From NCBI GenBank assembly GCA_947174275.1, contig CAMWIJ010000020.1, positions 1-41,637 on the forward strand: a DNA stretch of 41,637 nucleotides, given 5' to 3'. Source of the stretch: an uncultured Muribaculaceae bacterium. GTDB lineage: Bacteria > Bacteroidota > Bacteroidia > Bacteroidales > Muribaculaceae. The notes under the pieces are model-generated. The model had not been told where the DNA came from and made no database searches. It was given only the letters and a program-made list of their open reading frames with translations. Made by a program: the position numbers and the translations under genes. Below, one piece after another: positions 24,347 to 35,600 of the stretch (position 1 is the stretch's first letter; every line of letters begins with the position of its first letter).

Positions 24347-27300
24347 ATGGCAAATGCCTTAATTGATAACTCTGAGCAGTTTAAGCTCGTCAAACATATT
24401 AAAAAGCTAGTCTCACGCCCTGAGTGTAATCACATTATGATCGCAACAGGCTATTGGGACTTGCCCGGTACAGCTTTAGTCTATGAAGAACTTAAGGACT
24501 TTTTCGTGCGAGGGGGCAAACTTGACTTATTGATAGGTCAGGAACCGCAACTTCAATATTATCAGGCCTCTCAAGAAGTGCGCCAATTTCCGGATTTCTA
24601 TATTCAAAGGGATGTCGAATCTCTTACCGATGTATATAAGCCTATTGGCAAGTTGATTATTGATAATGCTCTGACAGAAGAGAATCCCAATGGAAAGTTT
24701 GAGATTCGCGTGTACGGTCAGGGTGAACATAAGGAGTTCCTTCATGCCAAGTGTTATATTTTCCTTGGAAATGGACTTGGAACAGGTATTATCGGTAGCT
24801 CTAACTTTACTGCAAAGGGTCTTCGGAGTAATGCGGAACTAAGTTACCTCGAGGAAAATAGCAACTGCGTTACAGCGGATTTTACCCAATATTCAAATAC
24901 AAAATCTCACAAAGCATGGTTTGAAGAACTTTGGCAGAACAGTGAATTGTGGTCTGGCAAGTTTATTAAGAACATTCTCAAACCATCACCCATAGGTGTA
25001 GGGATTGAGAAAGATAACAAAGTTGAAAAATCTCTTTCGCCCTACGAAATATATATCAAGTATCTCCAATTACAGTTTGGAGATATGATTGATGCTAATA
25101 CCTCGGAAGTCCTTAAATCGTATTTGCCACCGTCATTCAATACTCTTGAATATCAGCTTGACGCAGTAAAACAATGCTTCTCTGTAATGAAACGATTCGG
25201 TGGCTTTATTCTTGGCGATGTCGTCGGTCTTGGCAAAACTGTAGTTGGGGTATTGCTTATCCGTCATTTCCTTGAAAATGCCGAAACACTTGGTCGTGTC
25301 CGCAAAGTTCTGATTGTAACACCTCCGGCTATTAAGAAAGCATGGGAAAAGACAATAAAGGATTTTGACAACGATAACCCTCGTAATAACATTGAACTCA
25401 GTGTTGACTTCGTAACTACCGGAAGCATCGGAAAAATCACAGAAGAGCTGGAAAATACCGATGATATTGAAGACAGTGACGAAATAGAGAACATCGAGTT
25501 TAGAAACTATGGTATGGTTCTTATTGACGAGAGTCACAACTTCCGCAATTCAGAAACTCAGAAATATAAAGCGATTGATGACCTAATCGGTCTTATCAAT
25601 CCTACTCCATACGTCGCACTCCTGTCTGCCACGCCCCAAAATAATTCCCCAAAAGATCTTTATAATCAGATACGTTTATTTCAACGCACTCCCAATAATT
25701 CAAACTTACCCAATGTTGAGGGTGGAAAGCTCGACTCTTTATTCAATGCGATGGAACGACGCTTTAAGGAGGCGAGAGGTATATCGCAAGACACCGACGA
25801 AAGCAAAGCAGAAGCCCGCGCTATTGTAAAGGAAATTTCTGAAAAGATCAGAACCTGCGTCCTTAATGACCTGGTAGTTCGTCGCACCCGTACCGATATT
25901 AGGAATCTCTACTGTGAAGATGCTGAATTACTGAAATTCCCCACCGTGAAAGGACCTCATAAGCTCGAATATAAGATGGATGAGGAACTCTCAAAGCTCT
26001 TTGCTGATACCGTTGATGCTATCTGTCCTCCTGCAGCAGGAGAATCGTTTGACCCGGGTAAACATATCGGCTTTTATCGTTATGCCGCAATTACGCAGTT
26101 CGTAGATAAAGACAATAAGAAACTGTATGAGAAACGAAATCTAACTGTAGATAGCATTACGCAGCGCCTTCAGCGCATTATGCGGATTCTATTGGTAAAG
26201 CGACTTGAAAGTAGTCTTGCGGCATTCAAGAAAACGCTTGAAAATCTGAATCGGTATAATGACGTTATGATCGATATGCTTCAACACGACTGCGTATTTA
26301 TCTGCCCGGATATTGATGTCAATAAATTGCACAATGAGCATAAAGGAAACTTCGCGGCTTTCAAGGCGGTGGTAGAGGCGGCGATTGGGCATAAAGGCGG
26401 AAACAACAGATGTTTCAAAGCATCCGATTTTAACGAATCGTATCTCAAAGACTTGCAAAATGACAGATTGCGCATTGTTTCTTTGCTTGAACGGTGGCGG
26501 GAAAATACCGAAGACCCCAAATTTGACTGTTTCAAAGAAGCAATAAATCCTGAACTATTCAATCCGGAGATTAACAATCCTTCGGGAGCGAATAAGCCTC
26601 GTTTGGTTATTTTTACCGAAGCAATCGACACGCTCAAATCATTGGAACGAGCATTAAAGGCAAAGGGACACAAAGTGCTTAGCATTACAGCACAGAACCG
26701 CACTGAAATGCAGGAAGCTATTGAAGCCAACTTCGATGCGAACTGCAAGCCTGAGAATTGCCGTGATGATTATGATGTTATTGTCACAACCGAAGTTCTT
26801 GCCGAAGGAGTGAATCTACATCGCTCAAATGTTATTCTCAATTATGATGCTCCGTGGAATGCCACTCGCCTGATGCAACGCATCGGTCGTGTGAACCGCA
26901 TAGGCTCCACTGAAGATTTCGTCCATGTATTCAATTTCTTCCCATCAGATGAAGGCAACAGCCAGATTCGCCTGATAGAAAAGGCTTATGCCAAACTCCA
27001 ATCTTTCCATGAAATGTTTGGCGAGGATAACAAGGTGTTCAGTGAACGTGAAGAGCTTGTTGAGCATGACCTGCAACATTTCATTGATGGTGATGAATCG
27101 CCGTTTGGTCCGTTTATCAAGGAGTTGAAGGCGTTTCAGGAAGATGCACCGGAGCGATATGATTATATCGCCTCCGTAGATGCTGACGGACTTGGAGGTG
27201 TTTTACAAGGAAGTGATGAAAAAACTCATGCTATTTTCGTATTTACTGATAATTCGCAAGAACTGATTTCAGTAGCGGTGGAGAAAACGCAGGAAGACAC

Positions 27301-27751
27301 CTCTTCACGTATAATTTCATCATTGGCAACTATGCAACGATTGAAATGCGAGCCTGATACTGAGTTTGTCGATATACAATGTGATGATGCACTTGCTGAC
27401 ACAGCAAAAAAAACCTATCAAAAACATGTTGCCCACTATATCACGGCAGCTGATGCAGGTAGAAAGTCTGCGGAAGCACTTTCCGTGTTATCATCATTAC
27501 GCTCACGATTGGATGTTACACAAGAGTCTAAGAAACTCTTGAAGCAAATAGAAAAACTTATCAGAGCAAAAGATAACTATGTCATTAAACAGGTAATGAG
27601 ATTTGAGAACTACCAAGGCTCACTCTTTGGTGCTGATGATGACATAAATGCGCTCCTTGATGCTGCACTATCAAATTTAGCTAATCGCGCTCAGGCGAAA
27701 CGAGGAGATGCTAAACTCGTACTCTATTCTGAAACTAAAAGCAATAACTGA
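24347..27751 (+). CDS. PLD-nuclease and SNF2-type helicase fusion (defence gene 1)
   Basis: This 1134-residue protein joins a phospholipase-D-fold nuclease-like N-terminus to an SF2/SNF2-type translocase. Residues 1-200 carry FLHAKCYIFLGNG at 131-143 and GIIGSSNFT at 147-155, the HxK...GSxN signature of PLD nucleases; only one such half-site is seen, so dimerisation would be needed. The motor has Walker A GDVVGLGKT at 290-298, VLIDESHNFRN at 391-401 (DESH), LLSATPQNNS near 426, and in the second lobe TTEVLAEGVNLHRSNVILNYD near 812 followed by LMQRIGRVNRIGS near 842-854. ATP-driven DNA movement with cleavage is inferred. It is separated by 2 bases from the adenine methylase, as in restriction-like systems. 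Confidence 0.88.
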   Translation: MANALIDNSEQFKLVKHIKKLVSRPECNHIMIATGYWDLPGTALVYEELKDFFVRGGKLDLLIGQEPQLQYYQASQEVRQFPDFYIQRDVESLTDVYKPIGKLIIDNALTEENPNGKFEIRVYGQGEHKEFLHAKCYIFLGNGLGTGIIGSSNFTAKGLRSNAELSYLEENSNCVTADFTQYSNTKSHKAWFEELWQNSELWSGKFIKNILKPSPIGVGIEKDNKVEKSLSPYEIYIKYLQLQFGDMIDANTSEVLKSYLPPSFNTLEYQLDAVKQCFSVMKRFGGFILGDVVGLGKTVVGVLLIRHFLENAETLGRVRKVLIVTPPAIKKAWEKTIKDFDNDNPRNNIELSVDFVTTGSIGKITEELENTDDIEDSDEIENIEFRNYGMVLIDESHNFRNSETQKYKAIDDLIGLINPTPYVALLSATPQNNSPKDLYNQIRLFQRTPNNSNLPNVEGGKLDSLFNAMERRFKEARGISQDTDESKAEARAIVKEISEKIRTCVLNDLVVRRTRTDIRNLYCEDAELLKFPTVKGPHKLEYKMDEELSKLFADTVDAICPPAAGESFDPGKHIGFYRYAAITQFVDKDNKKLYEKRNLTVDSITQRLQRIMRILLVKRLESSLAAFKKTLENLNRYNDVMIDMLQHDCVFICPDIDVNKLHNEHKGNFAAFKAVVEAAIGHKGGNNRCFKASDFNESYLKDLQNDRLRIVSLLERWRENTEDPKFDCFKEAINPELFNPEINNPSGANKPRLVIFTEAIDTLKSLERALKAKGHKVLSITAQNRTEMQEAIEANFDANCKPENCRDDYDVIVTTEVLAEGVNLHRSNVILNYDAPWNATRLMQRIGRVNRIGSTEDFVHVFNFFPSDEGNSQIRLIEKAYAKLQSFHEMFGEDNKVFSEREELVEHDLQHFIDGDESPFGPFIKELKAFQEDAPERYDYIASVDADGLGGVLQGSDEKTHAIFVFTDNSQELISVAVEKTQEDTSSRIISSLATMQRLKCEPDTEFVDIQCDDALADTAKKTYQKHVAHYITAADAGRKSAEALSVLSSLRSRLDVTQESKKLLKQIEKLIRAKDNYVIKQVMRFENYQGSLFGADDDINALLDAALSNLANRAQAKRGDAKLVLYSETKSNN

Positions 27752-27753
27752 CT

Positions 27754-30700
27754 ATGGAACTCAAGCATAAGTTAGAAAAGATATTTAACAATGATTATCC
27801 CGGAACTGAACGTTTCATAGCGGATGTCATTGTGCCAATCTTCGGCAATGAAATCGAATATATAAACGATGACCTTGCCGAGAGAGAAAAGTATGCTGAA
27901 AAAGCTAAAAATGCCGGAATCAGGCACATCAGATATATAGGAGACCTTACAGAAAAGAACTATAATGCTGATAATATTGCCCTTCTTGATGTTACGCTCG
28001 ATGACTCGAAGAATATAGAGCGGTCGCGTGTCAATATTCAGCAGCTTATCCGTTCCATAATGGATTACCGTCAGCATCTTATGATTGTATTCCATTACGA
28101 GGATGTAACAAATAAGCAGTGGCGATTTTCTTATGCATATAAAGGTGATTCATTAAAAGACACAACATCTGCCAAACGCTATACCTATGTTTTTGGACGT
28201 GGTTATCGTGGTCGTACAGCAGCCGAACGATTTCAAATTCTTGCCGATAGTCCGCGCAATAACGAGAATTTTGAAGAGGCATTCTCTGTTGCTGCACTTA
28301 GTGATGAGTTCTTTGATAAATACAGAGCATATTATGCGGCCTTTGTTGAGTATATTACAGGAGAACGTTATTCGGACGAAAGGGAGCTTAATAATCAACT
28401 GAGTAAGTTTAATTGGCTCCAAAAAGATAGTAATAATCAGTTTACGGCAGTCTTTGAATCGAAAGCAAAAGAAGCGCGAGACTATATTAAAAAAATGTTC
28501 GGTCGTATAGTTTTCCTTTACTTTTTACAACGTAAAGGATGGCTATACGACAATAATGGCGTAGGCGATTCTCAATATATGAAACATCTCTTTGAGAAGG
28601 CTGAAAGAGATGGGATTGCTGAAACTTTTTTGGACGATGTATTAGAACTTCTGTTTTTCTATGTTCTCAATACAAAAAAAGAACAGCGAGTAGAAACTGC
28701 ATTAGCCGACAATAAAGATATCAAGATTCTCCCGGGCTGGGCACATATTGATTATTTGAATGGAGGATTATTTAATCCGGATGAGATTGATCCAAAAAAA
28801 TGTACGTTCCCAGCAATCTATTTTAAAGAGCTATTTTCTTTCTTAGACGGTTATAACTTCACCATAGACGAAAACGATCAAGAAGATGCTGAAATTGGTA
28901 TCGACCCGGAAATGCTTGGTCGTATTTTTGAGAATCTTCTTGAAGATAACAAAGACAAAGGCGCATTCTATACGCCAAAAGAGATAGTAGAATATATGTG
29001 CCGAGAGTCACTTATAGCCTATCTACAAGTTAATCCTAAACATTATACACAAGATAAAGCGCGTAACTTTATAGAGACGCTTGATATTGATATACTTAAT
29101 GAGGAAGAACGAAAAGAAATTGAACGTCGTCTAATTAGCGTAAAAATATGCGATCCTGCAATTGGCTCTGGTGCATTTCCTATGGGTATTGTCAATCTTC
29201 TAGCTAAAACCTTTATAGTCTTACGCACCTATTCGTCTATTGATCAAGCTAAGATGAAACGCTATATTATGCAAAATAGCATATATGGAGTGGATATTGA
29301 ACAAGGAGCTGTTGACATTGCCCGCTTGCGCTTTTGGCTTGCTATGGTCGTTGAAGAGGAAAAGGCATTGCCTCTGCCAAACCTACATTTCAAAGTAATG
29401 CAGGGCAATTCTTTGGTAGAAAGTTATAAAGGGCGTGATTTGTCTAAAATATGCTTAAGTACGGGCTCGTCTGGTATGGGAGGCTTTGATTTCTCTGGAT
29501 ACCAAGAGTTGCTACGTAATGACATTCGGAAATTCTATGAAACCGATACTCATGAGGAACGAGACAAAACTCTCAATGAGATTAAGAACTTGGTTATTAC
29601 CCAAATTTTTGAGGAAACGCAAGATCAAAATCTGCTAAAGGACATAAAAGATGTAAGTGCCAATGAAAAATTCTTTTTATGGCACACGTGGTTCGCTGAT
29701 GTATTTGAGAAAGGAGGTTTCGATATCGTTATAGGTAATCCTCCATATCTCAAGGAAGGTCGTGCAAATAAGGCAATCTTCGAAGCTGTCAAAGATTCTC
29801 CGTATTATATAGGCAAGATGGATATATGGTATATGTTCGCTTGCTTAGGGCTTGATATGCTAAAACCCGATGGTAATCTTTGCTTTATTGCGACCAATAA
29901 TTGGGTTACAAGTTCTGGTGCTAAAAAATTACGTCAGAAAATTAATACAGACGCGCAAATCATTCAATTATGTGATTTCAAAGATTATATGATTTTCAAA
30001 ACTGCAAGTATACAAACTATGATTATGCAGTTTAAGAAAAACAAGGCTGAGCAATCATATAAGTTTGATCTTCGCAATCTGCTTGGTTTCAAGTTAGAAG
30101 ACGTTATTAAACTGTTAAACAAGGAGGAAGCTTCAACGACTCAATTTATTGAGCCAACGTATAATCGTCTTGAAATGAGAAATAAATTTATCACTTTCTC
30201 TAATTCAGAAGATTTGTTTAAGAAGATAAAATCGGCGTTCGGGATAATATACCTTGAAAATAAAGAAATTGCTCAAGGAATCGTTTTCCCTCAAGATTTT
30301 CTTAATAAAAAAGGTCAAAAGATTTTAGGTCATCACAAAGTTGGCGATGGGATTTTTGGCTTAACCGATCAAGAACTCAGCAATCTTAATCTGCCTGAAA
30401 ATGAGATGGTTTTGATTAAGCCATATTATACAACTGAACAAGTAAGAAGATATTTTACGATTTCAGGAGCTAATACTCAGTGGCTAATCTACACAGATTC
30501 GACATATAGAAATGAATCATCTATGGATAGCTTTCCCATCTTAAAAGCTCATCTTGACCAATTTAGACAAATTTTCACCTCTGATAACAAACCATATGGA
30601 CTTCACCGAGCAAGGGATTCACGTTTCTTTTCTGGAACAAAGATCATCTGCCAAAGGAAGTGTGCAGAACTTCCTATATTCTCTTATTCAGATGGTGAGT

Positions 30701-31083
30701 GCTATCTTACGCAGACTTTTAACATTATAAAGACTAATAGAGTTAATCTTATGTATCTGACAGGGTTGCTCAACTCCAAACTAATCGCATTTTGGTTGAG
30801 AAATCGAGGCAAGATGCAAGGGTTGAACTATCAACTTGACAAAGAGCCCTTACAACAAATTCCTATTGCAGTTCCGAAAGCTGAGACTCAAGTTCTGCTT
30901 GGGCAGATAGTTGAGAGAATTATCGCTCGGAAATCAGCCGAAGATAATGCCTCAATTCAAGATTTGGAAAATCAAATAGATAACATTGTATATCATCTTT
31001 ACAATTTGACATACAATGAAGCCCTCATCGTTGACCCTCAAACCACATTATCATGCGAAGAGTATGAATCATTTAACTCGTAA
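27754..31083 (+). CDS. Eco57I-type adenine-N6 DNA methylase (defence gene 2)
   Basis: This 1109-residue methylase probably adds methyl groups to adenine in a specific DNA site. The catalytic core shows LGRIFENLLEDNKDKGAFYTPKEIV from about 387 (motif X region), KICDPAIGSGAFPMGI near 464 with the SAM-binding DPAxGSGAF, YGVDIEQGAVDIARLRFWLA near 510, and DIVIGNPPYLKEGRANK near 656 with the catalytic NPPY. Residues 1-250 form the N-terminal domain common in long Eco57I-like enzymes (DNIALLDVTLDDSKNIERSR); I see no PD-(D/E)xK nuclease residues in it, so cleavage may rest with the PLD domain of gene 1. The last ~350 residues should hold the target-recognition domain. AT-rich codon use separates it from the core genome genes. 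Confidence 0.9.
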   Translation: MELKHKLEKIFNNDYPGTERFIADVIVPIFGNEIEYINDDLAEREKYAEKAKNAGIRHIRYIGDLTEKNYNADNIALLDVTLDDSKNIERSRVNIQQLIRSIMDYRQHLMIVFHYEDVTNKQWRFSYAYKGDSLKDTTSAKRYTYVFGRGYRGRTAAERFQILADSPRNNENFEEAFSVAALSDEFFDKYRAYYAAFVEYITGERYSDERELNNQLSKFNWLQKDSNNQFTAVFESKAKEARDYIKKMFGRIVFLYFLQRKGWLYDNNGVGDSQYMKHLFEKAERDGIAETFLDDVLELLFFYVLNTKKEQRVETALADNKDIKILPGWAHIDYLNGGLFNPDEIDPKKCTFPAIYFKELFSFLDGYNFTIDENDQEDAEIGIDPEMLGRIFENLLEDNKDKGAFYTPKEIVEYMCRESLIAYLQVNPKHYTQDKARNFIETLDIDILNEEERKEIERRLISVKICDPAIGSGAFPMGIVNLLAKTFIVLRTYSSIDQAKMKRYIMQNSIYGVDIEQGAVDIARLRFWLAMVVEEEKALPLPNLHFKVMQGNSLVESYKGRDLSKICLSTGSSGMGGFDFSGYQELLRNDIRKFYETDTHEERDKTLNEIKNLVITQIFEETQDQNLLKDIKDVSANEKFFLWHTWFADVFEKGGFDIVIGNPPYLKEGRANKAIFEAVKDSPYYIGKMDIWYMFACLGLDMLKPDGNLCFIATNNWVTSSGAKKLRQKINTDAQIIQLCDFKDYMIFKTASIQTMIMQFKKNKAEQSYKFDLRNLLGFKLEDVIKLLNKEEASTTQFIEPTYNRLEMRNKFITFSNSEDLFKKIKSAFGIIYLENKEIAQGIVFPQDFLNKKGQKILGHHKVGDGIFGLTDQELSNLNLPENEMVLIKPYYTTEQVRRYFTISGANTQWLIYTDSTYRNESSMDSFPILKAHLDQFRQIFTSDNKPYGLHRARDSRFFSGTKIICQRKCAELPIFSYSDGECYLTQTFNIIKTNRVNLMYLTGLLNSKLIAFWLRNRGKMQGLNYQLDKEPLQQIPIAVPKAETQVLLGQIVERIIARKSAEDNASIQDLENQIDNIVYHLYNLTYNEALIVDPQTTLSCEEYESFNS

Positions 31084-31097
31084 CTAATTCAGCACCT

Positions 31098-31610
31098 ATG
31101 AGTAAAGAAACCATTAAAAGTATCATTGTCGGTGTGATTAGTAGTTTAATTGCATCTGGAATTCTCTATTCCATTACAGAAAAATGGTTATGGAATTACA
31201 AATTCCCCATATGGCTCTGGTTGTCCGCAACAGTCGGAGTATATCTGATATATAAATTAATCATGTATTTGATTTTTATACAGAGATTGAAAGGTATCCT
31301 ATCAGAATTCAAAGAAGGGTACATGGGCGATTCCTTTCCATATACTTGGGAGTATAAAAAGAGTTGTGGCCCTTATAGTGTTTATGGATACGAACCATAC
31401 AACATCAAGATTAAAGCAGAAACAAAAGAAAAACTTTCTAAACCAAATACATATGTACGTGGACACGATGTCCCAGAAGATGCCTTAAAACGATACATCC
31501 AATTAACCGTAATATATATGATGAATAAAAAGCTTCAGGCATTTATTCTACCAACTTTAGAGTATCTCAACTATACTCAAGATTCTCAAAAGCATCAAAT
31601 TATATATTAA
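31098..31610 (+). CDS. Two-TM membrane protein in the defence operon
   Basis: This 170-residue protein has two predicted transmembrane helices (SIIVGVISSLIASGILYSI at 8-26 and a second from about 37, IWLWLSATVGVYLIYKLIMYL). A soluble domain of about 100 residues follows with a conserved-looking YEPYNIKIKAETKEKL. I recognise no family. It starts 14 bases after the methylase stop and is followed after 32 bases by the next small gene. In such operons membrane proteins often serve as effectors or sensors; that is only an inference. Confidence 0.65.
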   Translation: MSKETIKSIIVGVISSLIASGILYSITEKWLWNYKFPIWLWLSATVGVYLIYKLIMYLIFIQRLKGILSEFKEGYMGDSFPYTWEYKKSCGPYSVYGYEPYNIKIKAETKEKLSKPNTYVRGHDVPEDALKRYIQLTVIYMMNKKLQAFILPTLEYLNYTQDSQKHQIIY

Positions 31611-31642
31611 GTTGTAATCCTGAGTCTTTAACAATAACGAAT

Positions 31643-32011
31643 ATGAATCAATTCAATTATAATCAGTCGGATGGTAGAGATGGCTTTTCTCGTTTTATTG
31701 AAATATTCTCGCCAATGATGAAACCAGAAGAGGAATCAGTATTGCGCTCAATTTCAGCTGACTCTTTTAGTTCAGATTTCAGGACATTGATGAATGTCTT
31801 GAATAGTAAAGTGTTTATTTCAGTTATGCCCTCAAAGACGATTGACAATGCTGTTGAATATTATAAACAAGTAAATAAAGCACTATTAATTTTTCGTGAT
31901 TTGAAAGAGCCGGAGAAACTTCGTGAATCAAATGAAATTGACTATGAAGCAACCAGACTCAAAAGCGATTGGTATAATAAACTATATCAAATGCGAATAC
32001 ATATAATATAA
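31643..32011 (+). CDS. Small hypothetical protein in the defence operon
   Basis: This 122-residue mostly helical, charged protein (MNQFNYNQSDGRDGFSRFIE) has no signal peptide or membrane segment and no motif I recognise. It ends 6 bases before the next gene, so it is clearly part of the operon. Its size and lack of catalytic motifs would suit an accessory or regulator role, but this is not supported by sequence. Confidence 0.6.
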   Translation: MNQFNYNQSDGRDGFSRFIEIFSPMMKPEEESVLRSISADSFSSDFRTLMNVLNSKVFISVMPSKTIDNAVEYYKQVNKALLIFRDLKEPEKLRESNEIDYEATRLKSDWYNKLYQMRIHII

Positions 32012-32017
32012 ATCACT

Positions 32018-32656
32018 ATGTCAACACTAAGCGAACTATATATCACAATGGAGAATCTGCGTAAGCTCAATCTACCCATTGATGAAAGACTGAAACAGGA
32101 AGCTGCTAAACTTGAAGAGGATCTCATCCGCACCGAGATTCTCCCGACTCTTACCGAGAAGATTGAACCGGCCTTGGCACAGGTTCAGCGTGAACTCGTC
32201 TTAGTCGTTGACTATGTACCCGGAGCTCCTCTTAAAGTAAGCCTATCTCGTAAACGCAATATAACTGATGTCCTCTCGGATGCTGTAGAAATTAAACCAG
32301 ATCCGGTTGTAGAACACACTGAGAAGAAAAAGGGAAGCAAGAAGGTTGTAACAAATCCGCGCACTCGCTTAAAGATAACTATGCCGGACGGCTCAATCAT
32401 CGAAGAACGGACAGCATGGGAATCATTGCATAAATTTGTTCTTAAGGTTGGAGTTGACAAAGTGCGAGCCGTAGGTTTAATAGCCAACAAAATTCCCCTT
32501 GTCAGCAATACAGTGGATAAGAAATATCAAACAGCTCAGAAACCACTCGGCAACGGCTGGCTCCTGATGACATGTTCCGACACCGCCACCAAACGCAAAC
32601 AAATCCTAGCCATCGCCTCCCATATAGGGATGAAGATAAAAGTTGATATAATATAA
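32018..32656 (+). CDS. Restriction-associated protein with conserved C-terminal module
   Basis: The 212-residue protein has a helical N-terminal half (ELYITMENLRKLNLPIDERLKQEA, residues 5-28) and a basic linker (TEKKKGSKKVVTNPRTRLK) before a C-terminal module of about 90 residues. That module reads ITMPDGSIIEERTAWESLHKF, VGVDKVRAVGLIANKIPLVS, KYQTAQKPLGNGWLLMTCSD, then TKRKQILAIASHIGMKIKVDI. I associate this pattern with small proteins found beside restriction and modification genes (RAMA-like), but I cannot confirm the family. A DNA- or modification-recognition role is inferred. It sits between the small gene and the SIR2 gene with gaps of 6 and 18 bases. Confidence 0.6.
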   Translation: MSTLSELYITMENLRKLNLPIDERLKQEAAKLEEDLIRTEILPTLTEKIEPALAQVQRELVLVVDYVPGAPLKVSLSRKRNITDVLSDAVEIKPDPVVEHTEKKKGSKKVVTNPRTRLKITMPDGSIIEERTAWESLHKFVLKVGVDKVRAVGLIANKIPLVSNTVDKKYQTAQKPLGNGWLLMTCSDTATKRKQILAIASHIGMKIKVDII

Positions 32657-32674
32657 TAGAAATCGCACCTTTGT

Positions 32675-35600
32675 ATGCATACATCGCAACAAATAACAAG
32701 AATCCGTCATCTTCTTAATAATAAGAGTCTATCTTTTATTATTGGAGCAGGTTTCAGCAAAAATATGTCGGATAAGTTTGTGGATTGGGGTGAACTCTTA
32801 ACACCTGTAGTAAAAGAACTGTATAACATTGACGATGATAATGATGTATGGCATAAGATTGGAGAGATTGGTTATCTCGGCATTGCTGAAGAATATGTAC
32901 GAAGGAAGGGCTACCACGAGGCAATAGATGTATATATTGAGCAACATACTCCAATAATCATTCGTAGAGGAAACTCGAGCGATCATAACGAGACTGATGA
33001 AACGGAGTACGTTGTTATGCAAAATAATGAGGAGGTTGACTTAGCAGATATCACTTGTCATAAGCTATTATTTGATCTTGATGTGAAAAATATTTTCACA
33101 TTTAATTACGATAATTGTCTTGACATCATAGGCAACACAGATAAAGCTAATAAACTGTTATGCAGCATTAGGCAGATACAGGCAGAATTGTATATTCTCG
33201 AACAAATAAGATTTGAATCAAATAACTATAATCCAGAAACGCATCCTGCTAAAGAGAAAACATCTACCGAACAGGAAGCTATAGCTGCCAGTACGATAAT
33301 CTCAACAACAGACTTTGGTACATTCTTAGAGAGATTAAAGAGCAAATTCTCTTCGTTAGATTTCTTAAATCAACCTTTCACTGATATTATAGTGTTTCAC
33401 GATAAAATTGAAGATGAAATTGCAAGAAAAAATGTAGAACTTTCAAGTCTTCAGAGACAGCGAGAATCGTGTTATCAGCTCATTTCGTCGGGAGGCATGC
33501 TTTCACTTACTGATGGAAAGAAGAATATATATAAGTTACATGGTACAATCAGGATAGGTGAGGAGAGTGAATATGGATTTGACGGAGACTCCCATTGCAA
33601 TTATATTATCACTGCAAACGATTACACTGATTATCCAATAAAACATGAACCATTTGTAGATTACATGAAAATTTCTTTATTGAAAGGTTCATTTTGTATA
33701 ATGGGATTTTCTGGCGACGATCCTAATTTCCTCTCATGGATGTCTTGGGTTAAAGAAGTAGTTGACAAGAATCCAGAAATAAAGGCGGAATTATCTCAGA
33801 AAAATTCTGCTCGCTTTTTCTATATTCATTCTGGAGATAATCCACTTTCAAAAGATAAAAGATTATTATTAAAGAATCACTACATTGAGTATGTAGAACT
33901 TTCGAAATTATCCAATGGAAACTCTCATAAAGAGAGAATAGCACAATTTCTTGATCATCTTTCTCCAAAAACTTCTCATTTTCGTAAGATAAAGGAATCT
34001 TGGAATAACATAAATAAGCATTTAAGTCCGATTCAGTATTCTAAAGAAAAATGGGATATATCTTCTCTCTCTGAAGATATTGAATTTATCTATAATTCTC
34101 ATAATATAAATAGAATCCCTATCCAGAATAATTTAGACAATTTGAATAGGGATCATATCCTTAGAGCTCTTCATCGAAAATTTAATACGAAATGGGATCT
34201 TGCATCTGAACAAGAATTAAAACTAGCATTTTCTGCTCTTAGAGACGAATTGCTCTTACCCTCACACTTCTTTAAGGAAGAAGAATATAGAAACCTACTA
34301 CAAAAGTCACAAAATCCGATATTTGACGATTTGGCAAATTTGTTTCAAAAGGAGCGTGCCCTTTGTATTCGGAATATGAATAACTCAGGTCTTCCTTTCA
34401 GTACCTATATGCAGATATGGAAGAATCTATATAGTTTTAACTTCAAAGGAGCTAAGAAACTACTTGACGCGTGGAAACCGTCAAATAATAGTCCCATTGA
34501 GAAAATAAGGAAACTAATGTTCAAAGCAATTCTCTCTGAGGATGTCTTTGAGCAAATTTCTCCATTAACAAATAGGGATCTATATGTCTCAGTTCAAGAT
34601 TACATTAATGCTTTAGAATTATTGCCACTTATTAGTCGTCGCTATCGCACTCTAAAAGACGGCGGTATGAGCAATATATTTGATTATTCTGATGAAATTG
34701 ATCAAATACAAACTGATTGTCCTTATATAAAAAACGCAGATCACATTGTTAACAAATTAATTGAAAAAATCAAAGGATACCGAAAGCCTATGCCCTTTGG
34801 TAATAAATCGCAGTCTTTTACCTTTGGAAGTGGTAATCCTGAATTTGTTGCTTCGTTCAAAATATTGAGTATCTTTTTTGAATTATGTAGACCTCTATAT
34901 ATTAGTAATATCATTTTATTTCCAGCGGAAAAATGGAATTTAGTATGTGAAAACTTATATAGAGATTATCCCTATCCCTGTCTATTCTACAGTTTACAAT
35001 ATAATAGCTCTAAGCTCACTACTTCAATTTGTCAAAAGATACTGTATTGTGATGAGTTAAAATATGAACTCCCAAGAATTGTAAAATCGTTGTTTTCGGC
35101 CTTGAGGCAGAAAGAATGCCCTGGAAATTATCGGCAATCGATTATGTTAGCATTGCCAATATTATTAATAGGAGTTGATGCAACACGTTGGAATATAGAC
35201 TTCATATCCTTTTTCAATAAACTGAAACCGTATGACCTTAAAACAAGGAAATATGATGACCGCAATTATACGCACGAAGACTTTTATAAACTCATTACAT
35301 TTGGGCTAACTTGGACGTCAGATAAAGAGTTCAAGATTAAAGTTATATCAGATATATTAAACACCCATGAAAATATTGGAAATTGGGAAAATTTACTAAT
35401 TATAAACGCATTGCATTCCTTAAGTGAGGAAGATCTACTTTCATCTCATTATATTGATACTATACGTCAAGGTTTATTATGGCTATGTAAAAATGGGAAT
35501 AAACCACCTCATATCTATGTCATATTGAATTTAATCAAGTTAATTGATAAGGAGACCGTTCAAGAATGCCTTGAAAGTATCTCATCGTCCTTGATTGAAT

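Noticed and set aside
27754..28500. PD-(D/E)xK nuclease domain at the methylase N-terminus
   Set aside because: The segment ALLDVTLDD lacks the E-x-K pair and the region matches the non-nuclease N-terminal domain of long Eco57I-like methylases.
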